From NCBI GenBank assembly GCA_012799255.1, contig JAAZLQ010000084.1:12095-76094 (forward strand): DNA of 64,000 nucleotides, given 5' to 3'. A program made the position numbers and the translations under genes. The DNA comes from Bacillota bacterium. GTDB lineage: Bacteria > Bacillota_G > Limnochordia > DTU010. The notes under the pieces were generated by a model that was not told the origin of the DNA, ran no database searches, and worked only from the letters and a program-made list of their open reading frames with translations. Below, in pieces: positions 8,245 through 16,457 of this stretch. Position 1 is the stretch's first letter, and each line of letters opens with the position of its first letter.

Positions 8245-8865
8245 CTACGAACTGTACAACTTGTTTTTGTAATAGCTATCCGCAAGGTAAATAGCCCCCA
8301 AAGGATTATGTGCTAAAACTCGATCCTTTACTGCAAATACCGTAATTGGAGCGTGGGAGTGTTGAATAAATAATGAATCATGACCTACGCATAGCCCCAG
8401 CAAAATGTTTAACTCTGTTTGTGCTTTGTTTAAGAGGATGGCCTGCCCAATAGGGTTACACATAGGTTCATAGCTGCCAGAGCGAACCTTGTCACTTTCT
8501 CTAATTCCCAAAAACTCTTTAGGGATGCTTCCATTCTTGCAAATAATCGAATCTACGTTGAAACCATTATTGGCTAATATCTTGGTGAGAACACGCGCTT
8601 CTTTGACCAGACCCACACAAAAGGCTAAGCCCAGTTTTTTGTAGCCGCAACGATCAGCAAAATCTATGATTTCCTCTAATCTTGTTTTTTTGCCATAGCC
8701 TGCAGATTCGGTCAAAGCGGAGCAGTAGGCTATTTTTTCGTCTTCATCGCGATATAATTCTTTGGCAAGAATTTGCTCTTCCGCGGTGCAGGGGCAATTC
8801 GGCGGTGCCTTGTCAAGATCTCCTGTCCTACAGACTAGTTTCGCACAGAGTGCACATGTATACAT
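8245..8865 (-). CDS. DUF1847 metal-binding-type protein
   Basis: A 206-residue cytosolic protein rich in cysteine at its N-terminus (CALCAKLVC, then CPC about 20 residues later), compatible with a zinc or Fe-S site. It carries the GYKKLGLAFCVGL and MCNPIGQA segments I associate with DUF1847 proteins, whose function is unknown. I chose ATG 8865 because GAGGA lies at good spacing; an upstream TTG (8892) lacks a ribosome site. It lies downstream of a thioredoxin on the same strand with a gap of about 30 bases, so the two are probably cotranscribed and may share a redox role. Confidence 0.8.
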   Translation of the reverse strand: MYTCALCAKLVCRTGDLDKAPPNCPCTAEEQILAKELYRDEDEKIAYCSALTESAGYGKKTRLEEIIDFADRCGYKKLGLAFCVGLVKEARVLTKILANNGFNVDSIICKNGSIPKEFLGIRESDKVRSGSYEPMCNPIGQAILLNKAQTELNILLGLCVGHDSLFIQHSHAPITVFAVKDRVLAHNPLGAIYLADSYYKNKLYSS

Positions 8866-8895
8866 ACTTTCCTCATCCTTCTCCAGTAGCAAATT

Positions 8896-9219
8896 TCAAA
8901 AGACCAAATCATAATATTTTTGGATTTTAGCAGTAAGCTCTCGAATACTGACATGCCTTGCTTCTCTAATTACTTCATTACCAGCGACAAAAACTAATAC
9001 GACGGGTATGGTAAATACGGTAAAGTCAGCTGCTAAGTGGGCGGATTTCGCCGTGTCGATCCGACCACTCACTACCTTAGGGTAGTCTAGCAGCAATTGC
9101 TTCACTTTTGGCTTAAGTGCTTGGCAAACGCCACAACTATCACTACCAAAGTAGAGTAACGCCATAGTATTGTCTGAGAGAAGGCTTTTAAGTTCCTCTT
9201 GTGACTCAATTAAGTGCAT
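8896..9219 (-). CDS. Thioredoxin-like protein with CGVC active site
   Basis: A 107-residue thioredoxin fold protein. The active site is CGVC (family usual CGPC) in the context YFGSDSCGVCQALKP, and the cis-proline loop TIPVV is present. There is no signal peptide, so it is cytosolic. The ATG is preceded by GGAGGTGA. The Val in place of Pro in the active site will alter redox potential relative to classic thioredoxin. It is the first gene of a probable two-gene operon with the DUF1847 gene. Confidence 0.88.
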   Translation of the reverse strand: MHLIESQEELKSLLSDNTMALLYFGSDSCGVCQALKPKVKQLLLDYPKVVSGRIDTAKSAHLAADFTVFTIPVVLVFVAGNEVIREARHVSIRELTAKIQKYYDLVF

Positions 9220-9429
9220 TCATCATCACCTCCAGAGGAGTGTGATCCTCACGGCTATACTAGGGGTCAGTTCAGGAAGTTCCTTTCTAACCCACCCCAA
9301 AATCTCTTTCGTGTTTCTAATTCTACCCAGTTCGCCAGACACCTTTTGTTTCGGTGGTTCTACTTACCAGAGATCGGTTATACATTGTACAAAACAGATA
9401 ATCAGCGAAAATGTCAAGGAGGAGGATGT

Positions 9430-10377
9430 ATGGAACTGGGGACCTTGTTTTTACGCCAAAGGAACATGAGAAGGGTTCTGATTAGCTTACTGCCCATTTT
9501 CCTGTTTGCCATTTATTCATTTGGCTTACGTATCTTACTTGTTTTAGCAGCAGTTACTGTAGCAGGAGTATTCACCGAATATTTTCTGTTACGCTTCATG
9601 GAAGGTGAGAGAAAATTCAAGATCCCAGAAGCGATTTTTGTTTCCTGTGTGCTCTATACTTTGATTTTGCCTGCAACGGTTCCCATCTGGGTGGCGGTAG
9701 TTGGTATTGTCTTTGGAATATTCTTTGGCAAAGCGGTATTTGGAGGTTTCGGAAAGAACATTTTCAACCCCGCTTTAGTTGGGCGTTGCTTTGTGTTTAT
9801 CTCATTTCCCAGCTATATGACAGTAAGGTGGGCCAATCCGTTTCATGGCTTTCCAGGTGGGTTTGTTCGTTACAGCGTGGAAGTGGATGCCATATCCGTA
9901 GCTTCCCCGCTTATCCAATCTGGAGTGGAGTTGTCTCGTCTAATCCTCGGACAGATTCCTGGTTCCAGTGGAGAAATAAACGCGCTATTGATTAGCCTGG
10001 CGGCGGTTTATCTGGTTTTCACCAAAACCGCGCAGTTGCGGATTATGCTTGCGGGAATAGCGGCTTTTTTTGCTACCAGTACGGTTTTTTACTTCACAGG
10101 TGTTACAATGGCATCTCCCTTGGTGTCGCTACTCACTGGCGGATTTTTGTTTGCCATAGTCTTTATGGCCACAGATCCTATTACCGCACCGCGGGATCGC
10201 TCAGCTCAAGTTTTCTATGGAGCTCTAATTGGGCTTTTAGCAATAACGATCCGCACTTTTTCTGTGTTTCGCGAAGGAGCCATGTTCGCCATATTACTGG
10301 CCAACACTTTTGCGCCACTAATTGAGCTGAAGTTAAACGAGTTCTCCCTGCAGAGGAGGATCGTCCATGAAAGATAG
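9430..10377 (+). CDS. nqrB: NqrB/RnfD family membrane subunit with altered flavin-attachment motif
   Basis: A 315-residue polytopic membrane protein, the first subunit of an Na+-NQR/Rnf-type complex. The hallmark GGFGKNIFNPALVGR is present. The site where FMN is normally attached covalently to Thr (S/T-x-A-T in NqrB and RnfD) reads DAISVASPL here, with Ser in place of Thr and Val in place of Gly. The length is nearer RnfD than the longer NqrB. I chose ATG 9430, preceded by AAGGAGGAGG, over the much longer open frame from 9214. It overlaps the next gene by 11 bp. Neighbours identify the complex as NQR-type rather than Rnf. No good promoter was found in 9220-9429. Confidence 0.88.
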   Translation: MELGTLFLRQRNMRRVLISLLPIFLFAIYSFGLRILLVLAAVTVAGVFTEYFLLRFMEGERKFKIPEAIFVSCVLYTLILPATVPIWVAVVGIVFGIFFGKAVFGGFGKNIFNPALVGRCFVFISFPSYMTVRWANPFHGFPGGFVRYSVEVDAISVASPLIQSGVELSRLILGQIPGSSGEINALLISLAAVYLVFTKTAQLRIMLAGIAAFFATSTVFYFTGVTMASPLVSLLTGGFLFAIVFMATDPITAPRDRSAQVFYGALIGLLAITIRTFSVFREGAMFAILLANTFAPLIELKLNEFSLQRRIVHER

Positions 10378-10942
10378 CTATCTTTATACCATTGTGTTTA
10401 TCTTTGTGCTCTCAGTAGCCTTTGTGACCGTCCTTGCCATGACTCAGGCCGCTTTTCTTCCCGTCATCACTGAAAACGAACTGCAGAGGGAGCGGATAGC
10501 GATTCTTACGGTGCTCAATCTGCCACCAGAAGCGGATCTCGCTGCATTTGAGAAGCAGGTAAGTTCGGTAACAGTGGGTGATCGGCTTACCTATGTCCGC
10601 TATGATGGGGAAGGGCTTCCTGTAGGCTTTGCTGTCCCCATAGCAGGGAAGGGCTTGTGGGGTTCTATCCGTGGTTATCTGGGGGTTGCAGCCAGTTTTG
10701 ATCGTATATTGGCACTGGAGTTTGTGGAACAGAATGAAACGACTGGATTAGGTGGTCGCATTGATGAATCATGGTTTAAGGAACAGTTCCGCGACCTACC
10801 CTTAAGACCGGGCGAAGAACTCTCCTATGACGAGAAACTTGATGCAATTACCGGTGCCACCAGCAGTTCCAATGCGGTTCTCCGCATCACTAACGATGCG
10901 TTAGCCGCGTTTATGTCGTTTAAGGAGGTGATGGGGAGATGA
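10367..10942 (+). CDS. nqrC: NqrC/RnfG FMN-binding subunit
   Basis: A 191-residue protein with one N-terminal membrane helix (about residues 7-28) and an extracytoplasmic FMN-binding domain. The covalent flavinylation motif DAITGATSSS near the C-terminus is intact (Thr of TGAT). The segment ETTGLGGRI is also characteristic. The flavin would be attached by an ApbE-type transferase, not encoded in this window. It overlaps both neighbours and so belongs to the same operon. It passes electrons between NqrB and the rest of the complex. Confidence 0.9.
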   Translation: MKDSYLYTIVFIFVLSVAFVTVLAMTQAAFLPVITENELQRERIAILTVLNLPPEADLAAFEKQVSSVTVGDRLTYVRYDGEGLPVGFAVPIAGKGLWGSIRGYLGVAASFDRILALEFVEQNETTGLGGRIDESWFKEQFRDLPLRPGEELSYDEKLDAITGATSSSNAVLRITNDALAAFMSFKEVMGR

Positions 10943-11565
10943 TCAAAGGAAGTGAGATTAAAGCCCTCATGTGGCGTAATCTGTGGGATGAAAACCAGGT
11001 ATTACGGCAAATTCTGGGAATTTGTTCACTTCTTGCGGTCACCAATTTATTGGCAAATTCGGTGGTAATGGGTCTGGGGCTAGTCTTTTCTGTAGCACTC
11101 TCTAGCTTAACGATCTCTCTTTTGCGTAATTACATTCCCCACCGGGTGCGTATGATTGTGCAGACTCTGATTATTGCAGCATGGGTTATTCTGTTCGACA
11201 TCATTATCAAGGCTACTCTCCCTGAGATCAGCAGATCACTTGGTCCCTATGTGGGACTGATTATAACTAACTGTATCATCATGGGGAGGGCAGAAGCTTT
11301 TGCCCAATTGAATCCACCATTGCTCTCGTTTCTTGATGGAATCTTCGCTGGACTTGGCTACACAATTGTTCTAGTTTTCATCGCATTTATCCGTGAAGTG
11401 TTAGGTTTTGGAACGGTTTTCGGATTAAACGTGAACTTCCTAGGGCTAGAAACCTGGACAATTATGGTTATGCCACCTGCAGCGTTTTTCATTATCGGGG
11501 TGATGATCTGGGTTGTGAACAATATCGTGGTGCGCAAAGCTGTGGGAGGTGGAAAAAATGGGTGA
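10939..11565 (+). CDS. nqrD: NqrD subunit of Na+-NQR-type complex
   Basis: A 208-residue membrane protein with the typical six-helix pattern. The two cysteines that bind the intramembrane iron centre together with NqrE are visible in LGICSLLAVTN and IITNCIIMGRAEAFA. The RNYIPHRVRMIVQ loop and the C-terminal PPAAFFIIGVMIW are NqrD-like and distinguish it from RnfE. The ATG overlaps the nqrC stop (ATGA). Confidence 0.9.
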   Translation: MIKGSEIKALMWRNLWDENQVLRQILGICSLLAVTNLLANSVVMGLGLVFSVALSSLTISLLRNYIPHRVRMIVQTLIIAAWVILFDIIIKATLPEISRSLGPYVGLIITNCIIMGRAEAFAQLNPPLLSFLDGIFAGLGYTIVLVFIAFIREVLGFGTVFGLNVNFLGLETWTIMVMPPAAFFIIGVMIWVVNNIVVRKAVGGGKNG

Positions 11566-12157
11566 TACACCGGCCATAAGTCCAGTGATCATCTTCTTTG
11601 CCTCGCTATTTACTAGCAATATGGTCTTGGCTAATTTCTTGGGCATGTGCTCGTTTATTTCTGTTTCCAGTGAATACAAGACAGCATCGGGTTTGGGCAA
11701 AGCTGTGACCTTGGTGATGGTGTTTACCACCACATTTAACTGGCTTGTCGATCATTTTCTAGTTAAGCCTTTAGGTTTGGGTTATCTCCGCTACTTAGTG
11801 TTCATTATCGTCATTGCTGCCACTGTACAAATTATCGAAATGGCCATGGATCGTTTTCTACCAGAGTTGCACATGAAGCTGGGTATTTTCTTGCCCTTAA
11901 TTACAGTCAATTGTGCTATCTTTGGTGTAAGTTTGTTTATGGTGATCCGTAACTATAGTTTTGTGCAAACCCTGTTTTTCGGTCTTGGAAGTGGTTTGGG
12001 TTGGTGGCTCGCCATTTCTGCGTCAGCTGCTATCCGGGAGAAGATGGCTGGAAAACAATTACCTCCTGGTTTGGAAGGGCCAGCGATTACATTCATCATT
12101 ACAGGATTGATGGCCTTGGCTTTTGTGGGATTTTCTGGGATCTTCATTGCTTTCTAA
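11558..12157 (+). CDS. nqrE: NqrE subunit of Na+-NQR-type complex
   Basis: A 199-residue membrane protein pseudo-symmetric to NqrD. Iron-centre cysteines are visible in NFLGMCSFISVS and PLITVNCAIFG. The SGLGWWLAISASAAIREKM and PPGLEGPAITFI stretches match NqrE rather than RnfA. ATG 11558 has GGGAGG at good spacing; a GTG three codons earlier overlaps that site. It overlaps nqrD by 8 bp. Confidence 0.92.
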   Translation: MGDTPAISPVIIFFASLFTSNMVLANFLGMCSFISVSSEYKTASGLGKAVTLVMVFTTTFNWLVDHFLVKPLGLGYLRYLVFIIVIAATVQIIEMAMDRFLPELHMKLGIFLPLITVNCAIFGVSLFMVIRNYSFVQTLFFGLGSGLGWWLAISASAAIREKMAGKQLPPGLEGPAITFIITGLMALAFVGFSGIFIAF

Positions 12158-12187
12158 CCCCGGTTAACTAGAAATGGAGGGAGACCC

Positions 12188-13285
12188 GTGTCGGTTTTAG
12201 TTACTGTACTAAGCGTCTCTGCGCTGGCTGCACTGCTAGCAGCGTTGGTGGCCTTGGCAGATTACAAACTGAACAACTATGGTGTCTGTCAAATTGACAT
12301 AAATAGAGGGGCACGTATCCTCGAAGTAAATGGTGGTTTGAGTCTTTTAAGTAGCCTGGCAAACCAGAAGGTGTTCATTCCTTCTGCTTGTGGAGGCAAG
12401 GCAACCTGTGGGCTGTGCAAAGTGACCTTATTGGAAAATGTGGGACCAGTAATGCCTACTGAAGAGCCGTATCTTACAGAGCAAGAAATAGACCTGGGGG
12501 TACGACTCGCGTGTCAAGTTAAGGTGAAGCATGATCTGAAGATTACCATCCCTGATGAGTTTTTCCGCATTAAGCAATATCGCACACGGGTGACCAAGAT
12601 TACCCGACTCACCCATGATATTAAAGAGTTTCAGCTGAAGCTTGTGGATCCGGCAACCATTCAGTTCAAAGCGGGGCAATACGTACAGGTTGATAGCAAG
12701 CCCTATGGTGATATTACCGAAACGGTGAGCCGTGCTTACTCCATTTCCTCTTTGCCTTCACAAGAAGGTCTAATTGAACTTATTGTTCGGCTAGTACCTG
12801 GTGGAGTTTGCACCACCTTTTTCCATGAACATGTACAAGAAGGCGATGAAATTACCCTTGCTGGACCCTTTGGCGATTTTTATTTACAGGAGGGTGGCGA
12901 CGAGTTGATCTTCATTGCTGGAGGATCGGGGTTGGCACCAATTCGTTCGTTAATCCTGGATATTCTCGAACAGAACCTAGAAAAAGAGATGCGCTTCTTC
13001 TTTGGAGCAGTACAAAAACGGGATCTTTATTATGTCGACTTCTTCCGAGAACTAGAAGCAGAATATCCCAATTTTAGTTTCATACCAGCCCTGTCAAGGC
13101 CTCTACCCGAAGATGGGTGGGAGGGTGAGGAGGGGCTGGTTACTGAAGTGGTAGCTCGGCATGTAAAGGATGCGCAGAGAAAACAGGCCTATTTGTGCGG
13201 TAGTCCAGGTATGATCAATGCCTGTTTAGAGGTGTTAATGGAAATCGGCTTTACTGAAGAACACATTTTCTATGATAAGTTTTAG
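12188..13285 (+). CDS. nqrF: NqrF, NADH-oxidising subunit with 2Fe-2S and FAD
   Basis: A 365-residue protein with one N-terminal membrane helix (about residues 3-25), a plant-type 2Fe-2S ferredoxin domain (cysteines in SACGGKATCGLC and RLACQ), an FAD domain with RAYSISS, and an NAD domain with AGGSGLAPIRS and the terminal YLCGSPGMI. This is the electron entry of Na+-NQR and its presence rules out a pure Rnf complex. The start is GTG with GGAGGG upstream. Slightly shorter than typical NqrF (about 400). No nqrA follows or precedes. Confidence 0.93.
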   Translation: MSVLVTVLSVSALAALLAALVALADYKLNNYGVCQIDINRGARILEVNGGLSLLSSLANQKVFIPSACGGKATCGLCKVTLLENVGPVMPTEEPYLTEQEIDLGVRLACQVKVKHDLKITIPDEFFRIKQYRTRVTKITRLTHDIKEFQLKLVDPATIQFKAGQYVQVDSKPYGDITETVSRAYSISSLPSQEGLIELIVRLVPGGVCTTFFHEHVQEGDEITLAGPFGDFYLQEGGDELIFIAGGSGLAPIRSLILDILEQNLEKEMRFFFGAVQKRDLYYVDFFRELEAEYPNFSFIPALSRPLPEDGWEGEEGLVTEVVARHVKDAQRKQAYLCGSPGMINACLEVLMEIGFTEEHIFYDKF

Positions 13286-13295
13286 GAGGGTAAAT

Positions 13296-13757
13296 ATGAA
13301 ACAGGGACCAAACTTTCGGCGTATTGAAGAAAATATGCGCTTTGGCCCACTGGCTGCCCACCAGTTCTTGGGTACAGATAGTCGTAGCCTTGCTGATATT
13401 ATTCTCTACGATCAGTTAGTCCTAGAACAACTAAGCCTCACCAATCAGGATATTTATGAGCGAATGCGTTACTTCACAGAACAGGTGGTGGGGGATGGCG
13501 AGAGGCGAGTAGTGGAGGATAAGTTTTGGGTTGAACGTGAAGAACATAAAGGCAACATTCTTTGCCCTTTTGCCGATAATTACCAAGCATCAAAATCCAT
13601 TACCAGGGTTCATAACCTTGAGTTAGGTAAAACGGTGTTCTGGTCAGACCTCAATATCCACCTCATCGCCTACCACGGTTTTTATGAGGGCTTTGGTGCA
13701 CCTTTTAGAATCGACCCTTTGGAATGTGTTGAGGTACTAGAAATATCAACAAAGTGA
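13296..13757 (+). CDS. Hypothetical protein in the NQR operon
   Basis: A 153-residue soluble protein I do not recognise. It has a helical first half (SLADIILYDQLVLEQLSLTNQDI), a central charged block and a second half rich in aromatic residues and histidine (LNIHLIAYHGFYEGFGAPF). There is one conserved-looking Cys near LCPFAD. No signal peptide or membrane segment. It starts 10 bases after nqrF with AGGAGGG at ideal spacing and is followed within 10 bases by a ferritin-like gene, so it is almost certainly cotranscribed with nqr. It could be an accessory factor; function unknown. Confidence 0.75.
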   Translation: MKQGPNFRRIEENMRFGPLAAHQFLGTDSRSLADIILYDQLVLEQLSLTNQDIYERMRYFTEQVVGDGERRVVEDKFWVEREEHKGNILCPFADNYQASKSITRVHNLELGKTVFWSDLNIHLIAYHGFYEGFGAPFRIDPLECVEVLEISTK

Positions 13758-13766
13758 GGTGAGAAT

Positions 13767-14228
13767 TTGCATCCCTTGGATTTTGCCATGCAGCTTGAAC
13801 TAGACGGTAGGGAGTTCTACTTAAAGCAGGCTGAACTCATTGAAGATGAACACTTGAGGCAAGTATTTCATGAACTGGCGGCTGACGAAGAAAAGCATTA
13901 CCAGTTACTTACACAAATCAAGGAGTCGGGATTATACGATTATACTGCTAGCGACATTTTAGAGCGTGTTCCGAGCGTTTTTCCCCAACCAGAGCAAGGA
14001 AAGCTAAGAGCTGAGGAACACTCAAGCTATGTGACTATCTATGAACAAGCTATTGCATTTGAAGAAAAAGCGATTAACCTTTATAGTGAACTTGCCAGCA
14101 CAGCCCAATCCGATCTTGAGCGGGATACCTTTTTGATGTTAGAGCGGGAGGAAGAAACCCATCGTAGTACCTTGTGGAAGATTCTCCAATGGCTGACGCG
14201 TCCTGAAGAATGGTATCCGTATATCTAA
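13767..14228 (+). CDS. Ferritin-like diiron protein (rubrerythrin-type fold, no rubredoxin domain)
   Basis: A 153-residue four-helix protein. Carboxylate/histidine ligand motifs of a ferritin-like diiron site are visible: ELDGREFYLK, DEEKHYQLL, FEEKAINLY and EREEETHRS, i.e. two E...ExxH pairs. There is no C-terminal rubredoxin CxxC. The start is TTG with GAGGTGA upstream. It is the last gene of the nqr transcript and is followed by a clear terminator. A role in iron or peroxide handling for the complex is inference. Confidence 0.82.
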   Translation: MHPLDFAMQLELDGREFYLKQAELIEDEHLRQVFHELAADEEKHYQLLTQIKESGLYDYTASDILERVPSVFPQPEQGKLRAEEHSSYVTIYEQAIAFEEKAINLYSELASTAQSDLERDTFLMLEREEETHRSTLWKILQWLTRPEEWYPYI

Positions 14229-14243
14229 GCGGTTTTCCATGTT

Positions 14244-14275
14244 AGGCCTTCATTGTTTACAGTGGGGGCCTTTTT
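14244..14275 (+). terminator. Intrinsic terminator of the nqr operon
   Basis: An 11-bp stem with some G-T pairs, GGCCTTCATTG / CAGTGGGGGCC, with loop TTTA and a five-T run directly after. Confidence 0.85.
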
Positions 14276-14316
14276 CTCGTGTTTGGCCCAAAATTTTTCA
14301 AGATTTCAAAGGAAAC

Positions 14317-14345
14317 TTGTTCAAGAACTATAGTATGTCTATAAA
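14317..14345 (+). promoter_or_regulatory. Candidate sigma-A promoter of the liv operon
   Basis: TTGTTC (14317-14322) and TATAAA (14340-14345) are separated by 17 bases and lie just upstream of the first liv gene, after the nqr terminator. Confidence 0.6.
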
Positions 14346-14370
14346 TAAGTCTACGACAGGAGGAGATTAG

Positions 14371-15504
14371 ATGAGAAAGTTCAGTTTGTGGCTGCTTGTG
14401 GTAGTGTTAGCTTGCTCGTCTTGGGTCGGGTATGCTGGGGCAGAAATCATTAAGATTGGTGTCTTCGAACCCATGACAGGAGCTAACGCGGCCGGAGGCG
14501 AGATGACGGTTGAAGGAATTGAACTGGCTTTGGAGCTCAAAGGAGAAGTATTAGGAAACGAAGTGCAGATCATTGTCGTAGATAATAAATCAGACAAAGT
14601 GGAAGCGGCAAATGCTGTATCGCGGCTTATTGAAAAGGACAAAGTTGTTGCCATTATCGGTAGCTATGGTAGCTCACTATCCATGGCAGGGGGGGACATC
14701 GTGAACAAAGCACAGGTTCCCACAGTTGGGTGCTCGCCAACAAATCCCTTAGTTACCTTGAACAACGATTACTATTTTAGAGTTTGCTTTATCGATCCAT
14801 TCCAGGGAACTGTAATGGCTAACTATGCCGTCAATGAGCTGGGAGCAAAGACTGCAGCCGTTATCCAAGACGTAACCCAAGATTATTCGGTTGGTCTTAG
14901 TAAGTACTTTATAGATGCTTTTAGAGAGCTGACTGGCGATAGAAATAGTATCGTGGAAATAAGCTCTTATAACACCGGGGATCAAGATTTCACGGCTCAA
15001 CTGACGAACGTAAAGAACAAGAATCCAGATGTAATTTTTGCACCAGGAAACTATGGTGAATCTGCACTTCTGATTAGGCAAGCTAGAGACCTAGGCATAG
15101 AAGTCCCATTTTTGGGTGGCGACACTTGGGAAGCTCCAGAGTTCTTATCAATTGGGGGCCAAGCGGTAGAAGGTGCTGTCTTTAGCACCCACTTTACAGC
15201 GGAAGCGCCAGTTACCACCGAGTCAGAAGTCTTTTTGGATGCTTACAGAGCAAAGTTCGGTAAGGAGGCCAATGCCTTTGCGGCTCTAGGTTATGATGCT
15301 TATATGTTGATTCTTGACGTGATTGAAAAAGCCGGGTCTGCCGATTCCCAAGCGATCCGCGATGGTCTCGCAAATGTGCAAGGATTTGTGGGAGCAACCG
15401 GAGTGATTTCGTTAGATTCCAATGGCGACGCGGTAAAATCGGCTGTGATTAACAAAGTGGAGAATGGTAGGTTTATCTATCTGACGACGATCGAACCATA
15501 TTAG
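14371..15504 (+). CDS. livK: Branched-chain amino acid-type ABC transporter substrate-binding protein
   Basis: A 377-residue exported binding protein of the LivJ/LivK (type I periplasmic binding) family. A signal peptide occupies residues 1-25, with cleavage near GYAGA. The mature start EIIKIGVFEPMTGANAAGGE and the segments VAIIGSYGSSLSMAGGDI and DVIFAPGNYGESALLIRQA are family-typical. The ATG is preceded by AGGAGGAG. First gene of a complete livKHMGF operon. Substrate may be leucine-type amino acids or another small amide or amino acid; not decidable from sequence. Confidence 0.92.
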   Translation: MRKFSLWLLVVVLACSSWVGYAGAEIIKIGVFEPMTGANAAGGEMTVEGIELALELKGEVLGNEVQIIVVDNKSDKVEAANAVSRLIEKDKVVAIIGSYGSSLSMAGGDIVNKAQVPTVGCSPTNPLVTLNNDYYFRVCFIDPFQGTVMANYAVNELGAKTAAVIQDVTQDYSVGLSKYFIDAFRELTGDRNSIVEISSYNTGDQDFTAQLTNVKNKNPDVIFAPGNYGESALLIRQARDLGIEVPFLGGDTWEAPEFLSIGGQAVEGAVFSTHFTAEAPVTTESEVFLDAYRAKFGKEANAFAALGYDAYMLILDVIEKAGSADSQAIRDGLANVQGFVGATGVISLDSNGDAVKSAVINKVENGRFIYLTTIEPY

Positions 15505-15531
15505 CGAAATCAGACATTAGGAGGACCTAAC

Positions 15532-16428
15532 GTGGGCAATTTTTCACTTCTTCTGCAACATTTGATCAACGGCATTTCCTTGGGGAGTTTGTATGCTTTG
15601 ATTGCTATAGGTTACACCATGGTTTATGGGATTCTAAGACTGATTAACTTTGCTCACGGAGACATTTTTATGCTCGGGGTTTATCTCACCTATTACGGAT
15701 TATTGTACACAGCGGTGCCATGGTGGCTCATCTTTCTACTTGCCCCTTTAGTGACAGGTCTTGTCGGGATACTGTTGGAGAAAGTAGCCTACAAACCATT
15801 AAGAGGAGCGGCCCGGATCACGATCCTGATTTCCGCCATAGGAGCCTCCTTCTTGCTGCAAAATCTGGGAATAGTCATCTTCGGGGGAAGGCCACGTGCC
15901 TTCCCTGTTCCCCAAATATTGAACCATGTCACAAAAATCAGGGGAGTTTCCATCAACGTGGTGACCTTTATCATCCCGGCAGTAACCATCTTACTGCTTC
16001 TGGGCCTTACTTACTTTATTACCAAAACGAAAACCGGAATGGCCATGCGAGCACTATCTAAAGATTACGAAACCGCGAGCCTAATGGGGATAGATATCAA
16101 CAGAATCATTTCTATTACCTTTTTCATGGGTTCCTTCTTAGCTGCTGTGGGGGGCATTATGTGGGGTGCTAGATACCCGCAGTTGATGCCATTAATGGGC
16201 ATGATGCCTGGCCTCAAGAGTTTTATCGCAGCGGTTGTGGGTGGTATCGGTAATATCACAGGGGCAGTAGTGGGTGGATTTGTCTTGGGATTGGGTGAAA
16301 TCATGTTGGTTGCCTTACTTCCAAGACTTACGGGGTATCGGGACGCCTTTGCCTTTGTTCTTCTAATCATTATTCTGCTAGCAAAACCTTCCGGTTTACT
16401 GGGTGACAAGATTACAGAAAAGGTTTAG
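15532..16428 (+). CDS. livH: Branched-chain amino acid-type ABC permease LivH
   Basis: A 298-residue membrane permease. It begins with the family hallmark QHLINGISLGSLYALIAIGYT and continues MVYGILRLINFAHGD; the coupling region RALSKDYETASLMGIDINR is intact. GTG start with AGGAGG at proper spacing. It pairs with LivM to form the channel. Confidence 0.93.
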   Translation: MGNFSLLLQHLINGISLGSLYALIAIGYTMVYGILRLINFAHGDIFMLGVYLTYYGLLYTAVPWWLIFLLAPLVTGLVGILLEKVAYKPLRGAARITILISAIGASFLLQNLGIVIFGGRPRAFPVPQILNHVTKIRGVSINVVTFIIPAVTILLLLGLTYFITKTKTGMAMRALSKDYETASLMGIDINRIISITFFMGSFLAAVGGIMWGARYPQLMPLMGMMPGLKSFIAAVVGGIGNITGAVVGGFVLGLGEIMLVALLPRLTGYRDAFAFVLLIIILLAKPSGLLGDKITEKV

Positions 16429-16457
16429 TCGAGAAAACCGCAAGGAAGGTGGAAATC

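Noticed and set aside
12428..12679. Antisense open frames within genes, for example this one inside nqrF
   Set aside because: They have no ribosome sites or recognisable domains and lie wholly within conserved coding sequence.
9430..13285. Reading the operon as Rnf
   Set aside because: No RnfB or RnfC is present, and the D, E and F subunits carry NQR-specific segments, including the NADH-oxidising NqrF.
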